The notes beneath the pieces were generated by a model. The model saw only the letters and a list, made by a program, of their open reading frames with translations. It was not told where the DNA came from and ran no database searches. The position numbers and the translations under genes were made by a program. A DNA stretch of 64,000 nt from an uncultured Woeseiaceae bacterium. Lineage in GTDB: Bacteria > Pseudomonadota > Gammaproteobacteria > Steroidobacterales > Woeseiaceae. Location: NCBI GenBank assembly GCA_945788625.1, contig CALZMQ010000028.1, forward strand, positions 1 through 64,000. The letters are read 5' to 3'. Shown here in pieces: positions 63,688-64,000 of the stretch (positions are counted from its first letter, which is position 1; each line of letters starts with the position of its first letter).

Positions 63688-64000
63688 TACTGGTCACCGC
63701 TGAGTGCGTCATCGATGATGTTCCAGATATCGTCGCTGCCCATCATGACGAGGTACTCAAGCAGTTCTTTCTTTTCGGCCGAGTCCCCGGCTGCGCGATA
63801 CAGTTCCAGGACTCCCTCGTCATGTCCGGATATCAGCAGCCCGTCCAGCGCGGCCTGGCGAATGTCGTCGTTTGCTGCGGTCTTGTAAATCTCGACCAGC
63901 GTCTCGTTGACCTGATCGCCACCGACGATGCCCAGAGCTTCAATTGCCTGTGTCCGCAACGCGATGTCGCCGTCTCCCAGTGCAAGCTCTCGCAATGTGT
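63687..64000 (-). CDS. HEAT-repeat protein (5' part outside window)
   Basis: The frame is open to the right edge, so the N-terminus is missing. The visible 104 residues contain three HEAT-like helix pairs: IALRTQAIEALGIVGGDQVNE, DDIRQAALDGLLISGHD and SAEKKELLEYLVMMGSDD. HEAT repeats form a scaffold for protein binding. The stop overlaps the next gene's ATG by one base. Specific role unknown. Confidence 0.75.
   Translation of the reverse strand, partial: TLRELALGDGDIALRTQAIEALGIVGGDQVNETLVEIYKTAANDDIRQAALDGLLISGHDEGVLELYRAAGDSAEKKELLEYLVMMGSDDIWNIIDDALSGDQ

Overview
The window reads as an ordinary chromosomal stretch of a high-GC gammaproteobacterium. The clearest lineage markers are a complete YdbH-YnbE-YdbL envelope operon, a HemG-type protoporphyrinogen oxidase, a FadH-type 2,4-dienoyl-CoA reductase and a MacB-like permease module controlled by an NtrC-family regulator. 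I could not place it below class. No tRNA, rRNA, CRISPR array, transposase, integrase or plasmid gene was seen. Coding density is high, TTG and GTG starts are common, and several gene pairs overlap by 4 bases.

Layout. 1-2711: end of a VWA gene coupled to a SWIM zinc-finger gene, probably part of a MoxR-VWA-SWIM locus continuing to the left. 2742-11566: fadH, small and membrane genes, a deleted phospholipase D remnant, an EcsC-like protein, an HxlR regulator with twin operators, a secreted metallo-hydrolase and a sodium:solute symporter. 11789-19320: BamE-like and two paralogous lipoproteins, a membrane-bound winged-helix regulator, an HDOD protein, an ELWxxDGT-repeat secreted protein and other exported proteins. 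19385-24665: PucR-like regulator facing a YCII-like gene, then an ECF sigma factor translationally coupled to a Ser/Thr kinase with TPRs. 25181-27425: Cfa-type methyltransferase followed by a geranylgeranyl-reductase-like flavoprotein.

27422-32781: a PspA-like/membrane/VWA operon divergent from an OmpR-family two-component system. 33599-38469: a 1,520-residue single-chain acyl-CoA carboxylase with unusual domain order. 38660-41710: ydbL, ynbE, ydbH. 41852-51447: acyltransferase, three-receiver hybrid kinase, pyruvate phosphate dikinase converging on an atypical pyruvate kinase. 51510-58931: MacB-like permease, ATPase and adaptor operon with a consensus sigma-54 promoter, divergent from an NtrC-type activator and its kinase; two imperfect palindromes sit at enhancer distance. 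This is the best-supported regulatory circuit here. 58960-60492: hemG and a cysteine-synthase-family gene.

60493-63177 looks like an accessory pocket: it is visibly more AT-rich, with a small lipoprotein, a methyltransferase-like gene and an SGNH hydrolase bracketed by two clusters of a palindromic repeat that supplies the hydrolase stop codon. 63178-64000 holds an exported protein and the end of a HEAT-repeat gene. Most promising for novelty are the carboxylase, the repeat clusters around the hydrolase, the sigma-54 circuit, and the methyltransferase-reductase and PspA-VWA modules. All functional assignments are from reading sequence; no database search was possible.
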